A DNA stretch of 7,560 nt, from positions 1-7,560 of the forward strand of contig JAPLIW010000377.1 of NCBI GenBank assembly GCA_026388915.1, given 5' to 3'. Numbering within the stretch: the stretch's first letter is position 1; the number at the start of each line of letters is the position of its first letter. The translations under genes were made by a program, and so were the position numbers. This document shows positions 5,959-7,560 of this stretch, piece after piece. This stretch comes from Deltaproteobacteria bacterium (GTDB lineage: Bacteria > Desulfobacterota > SM23-61). The notes beneath the pieces are model-generated. The model had not been told where the DNA came from. It was given only the letters and a program-made list of their open reading frames with translations, and did no database searches.

Positions 5959-7348
5959 AACCCTCACGGCCTGCTTGGGCCTCCAGCACAAACGGATCCA
6001 TTGGCAGATATTGTAGGTCAGACAAGCCCACAAGGCTTCTATCCGGACCTTAAACAAACCGCGCAAACGAAACTGCCTCAGGCCAAACTTCTCTTTAATC
6101 CAAGCGTTGGGAAATTCCGCAATCTGCGACCGTTGCTTATAAATTTCACGAGCCGACTCGCTGGCCATCTTCTCCCGATGTCTCCTCACTTCCGGGGGCT
6201 CTTCGGTGCGCACCAGCGAGCGCCTTTGGCTCTGGGGACAACACTGCCCTCTCGAAGGACAACTCTGGCAATCCGCCAACTTGGCCCGATACCGGTAACG
6301 CGCAGAACCCTCGCTTTTCTCCCGACTCTCAAAAGCCAAATCCCGGCCCGCCGGACAGAGGTAACAATTCCGCTCCGCATCATACCTAAACGCTTGGGGG
6401 AAAAACTCCGGGGCCACCCCCCGCTTCTCCAACGCAGCCACCGTCTGGCTTGCATGGTCCGGCATCGGCCCGATCAGATCAATCCCTTGGCCCTCCATCG
6501 CCATAATCGTCCCCTGATTCATAAACCCGCCGTCCACCACGACTTGCTGCGGCATCTCACCCAAATTCGCTTCAATCCGCTCCAGCGCCGGTACCAGCTC
6601 CCCCGTGTCATTGGCCGCTTGAGTAACCCCCATCCCCACAATCAAATCCGCCTTCGCATCGCTGGAAATCTGCACATTATAACTGGGCGCAAACCCCCCG
6701 CCAGGCTGCTGCATGATCCGAGCCTCCGGATCGGTCGTGCTCACCCGGGCTTTCTGCCGCTTCTCCGGGTCGGACTGGACCGCTTGCATATGTTTCAGCT
6801 CTCGCAAAGCCGACTCCAAACGCTCTCTCTTCTCCCGCACCGCCCGAGGCCCCCGCCTCTACCTTGACCCCATCATGCATGACTCGCTCCAGGGTAATCA
6901 GCCCCTCATGGCTCAGCACCCCCAAAACCTGGACGAACAACTCATCGAGAGCTTGCCCATGCTGAACCCGAAAATCCGACAGCGTGTGATGGTTAATTAC
7001 CTCCAGGCCGGTCAACCACTGATAAGCCGGTTCGTATCCGCACCTGCGCGAAATCTCCCGCCCCGAACTCACCGCCCGGCTATACGCATAAAGCCAAAGG
7101 CTGATCAGTACCCGCGGGTCCCAAGCCGAACGCCCCGCTTCCCCCTCGATCGCCTCAATCGTCTCGTAAAAGGGCTCCAGATCCAGTTGTTCCACCAACT
7201 CCCAAATCGCCCGAACCGGATGGTCCTCTTCGACCAACTTCTCCACATCCACACTGCGCAACAAAAGCTGCTGCCGATTCACCGGCTTGCACCGTGCAGC
7301 ACGCCTTCTTTCTGCTCGGCAAGGGACGGAAAAGGATTTATCGCTCAT
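5950..7348 (-). pseudogene. IS1182-family transposase, split by a frameshift
   Basis: Two overlapping frames together give one DDE transposase of about 465 residues, within the usual IS1182 size. The first frame begins at 7348 (MSDKSFS). Its first 169 residues carry the N-terminal DUF772-type domain (QQLLLRSVDVEKLV, GRSAWDPRVLISLWLYAYS, HHTLSDFR) and MHDGVKVEA with Asp159 as the likely first catalytic acid. The match then moves to the +1 frame at about 6840 (VREKRERLESAL) and continues to 5950. The second part has VVVDGGF with Asp103, a cysteine cluster (Cys159, Cys162, Cys191, Cys194, Cys200, Cys201) and RSQIAEFPNAWIKEKFG with Glu242 as the third acid, numbered in that frame. All catalytic residues are kept, so the lesion may be recent. 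A programmed +1 shift is possible but no obvious shift site is seen. AGGAGGAG lies just before the ATG. Confidence 0.85.
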
Positions 7349-7544
7349 GGCTCCTCCTGCGGGCCTGAGCCGCTTTGGCCTCGCCCCGTCTTATCTTCAG
7401 GGTCCACTTATCTTCCACCACCCACTCGATGGTTTCGCCCTTTCCGATCTCCAAGGCTTGGGCCAGGGGAGCGGGGCAGATCATATAGAACTGCCGTTGC
7501 CCTTTGGCCCGTTCAATCACCTGCACTTTCGAGAGATAGCCCAT
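7338..7544 (-). CDS. Small AbrB/SpoVT-like protein within the insertion sequence
   Basis: This 68-residue protein has the pattern of a SpoVT/AbrB swapped-hairpin DNA-binding domain: KVQVIER at 6-12, then a central P-PLAQAL-I-KGE-IEWVVED stretch (about 24-45) and TLKIRR near 48-53, ending in a basic tail (QARRRSHER). Such domains occur in transition-state regulators and in toxin-antitoxin antitoxins. No toxin gene is visible. The start at 7544 has GGGGAGGAGG upstream. The stop overlaps the transposase start by 11 bases, so the two are probably translated in turn from one transcript. It may regulate transposase expression or bind the element's ends, but both roles are inferred. I recall similar small proteins next to transposase genes in related bacteria, without being able to verify this here. 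Confidence 0.7.
   Translation of the reverse strand: MGYLSKVQVIERAKGQRQFYMICPAPLAQALEIGKGETIEWVVEDKWTLKIRRGEAKAAQARRRSHER
7351..7358 (-). promoter_or_regulatory. Strong ribosome binding site of the transposase, inside the AbrB-like gene
   Basis: On the - strand AGGAGGAG occupies 7358 down to 7351, immediately before the ATG at 7348. It lies within the last codons of the AbrB-like gene. This confirms the transposase start and points to translational coupling between the two genes. Confidence 0.6.
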
Positions 7545-7560
7545 CGCCGCCTCCTCCCCG

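Larger units (their letters stand above)
5923..7560 (-). mobile_element. IS1182-like insertion sequence, partial
   Basis: A - strand unit made of a small AbrB-like gene and a frameshifted IS1182-type transposase. It runs off the right edge of the window. The left boundary is approximate, set at the palindrome cluster just past the transposase stop. Terminal inverted repeats and target duplications could not be established because only one end is present. The frameshift suggests the copy is no longer autonomous unless the frame change is bypassed. Confidence 0.7.

Noticed and set aside
5866..6867. A long + strand open frame of 333 codons opposite the transposase
   Set aside because: It is rich in Pro, Arg, His and Leu, has no domain motifs, and lies opposite clear IS1182 transposase sequence with its catalytic motifs on the - strand.

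Overview
This looks like a chromosomal window from a Gram-negative bacterium of fairly high GC content. The best guess is a deltaproteobacterial (Desulfobacterota-like) genome. That rests on an RlpA-type lipoprotein with a SPOR domain, a pair of exported M16 peptidases, a cobalamin-binding-type radical SAM enzyme, and intergenic patchworks of short degenerate repeats of a kind I associate with such genomes. The taxonomic call is inference.

Layout. Bases 1-234 are non-coding, with repeat-like sequence, a perfect 20-base palindrome and a possible -10 box. An RlpA-like lipoprotein gene (235-897, +) follows. Bases 898-1255 hold a mosaic of inverted repeats and, at the right end, a plausible extended -10 promoter and a strong ribosome binding site. 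Three + strand genes then look like one operon: a zinc-ligand M16 peptidase (1256-2764), a second M16-fold protein without the zinc motif (2761-4221, overlapping by ATGA), and a radical SAM protein with an N-terminal B12-binding-like domain (4232-5815, 10 bases downstream). From about 5.9 kb to the right edge, on the - strand and convergent with the operon, lies an IS1182-like insertion sequence. Its transposase is split by a frameshift (5950-7348), and it is preceded by a small AbrB-like protein gene (7338-7544) that overlaps the transposase start. The upstream end of the element lies outside the window.

How the genes work together. The two M16 proteins most likely form one periplasmic heterodimer: the first carries HxxEH but lacks the Arg/Tyr pair of the second half-domain, and the second lacks HxxEH but keeps the Arg/Tyr pair. 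The link between this peptidase and the downstream radical SAM enzyme is positional only, with no precursor peptide gene visible. RlpA acts on septal or denuded peptidoglycan and seems to be a separate transcription unit. The insertion sequence is probably unrelated cargo.

I see no strong evidence for a wholly new system. The points most worth a second look are the split-active-site M16 pair with its radical SAM neighbour, the AbrB-like gene coupled to the transposase, and the nested inverted repeats between rlpA and the M16 operon.
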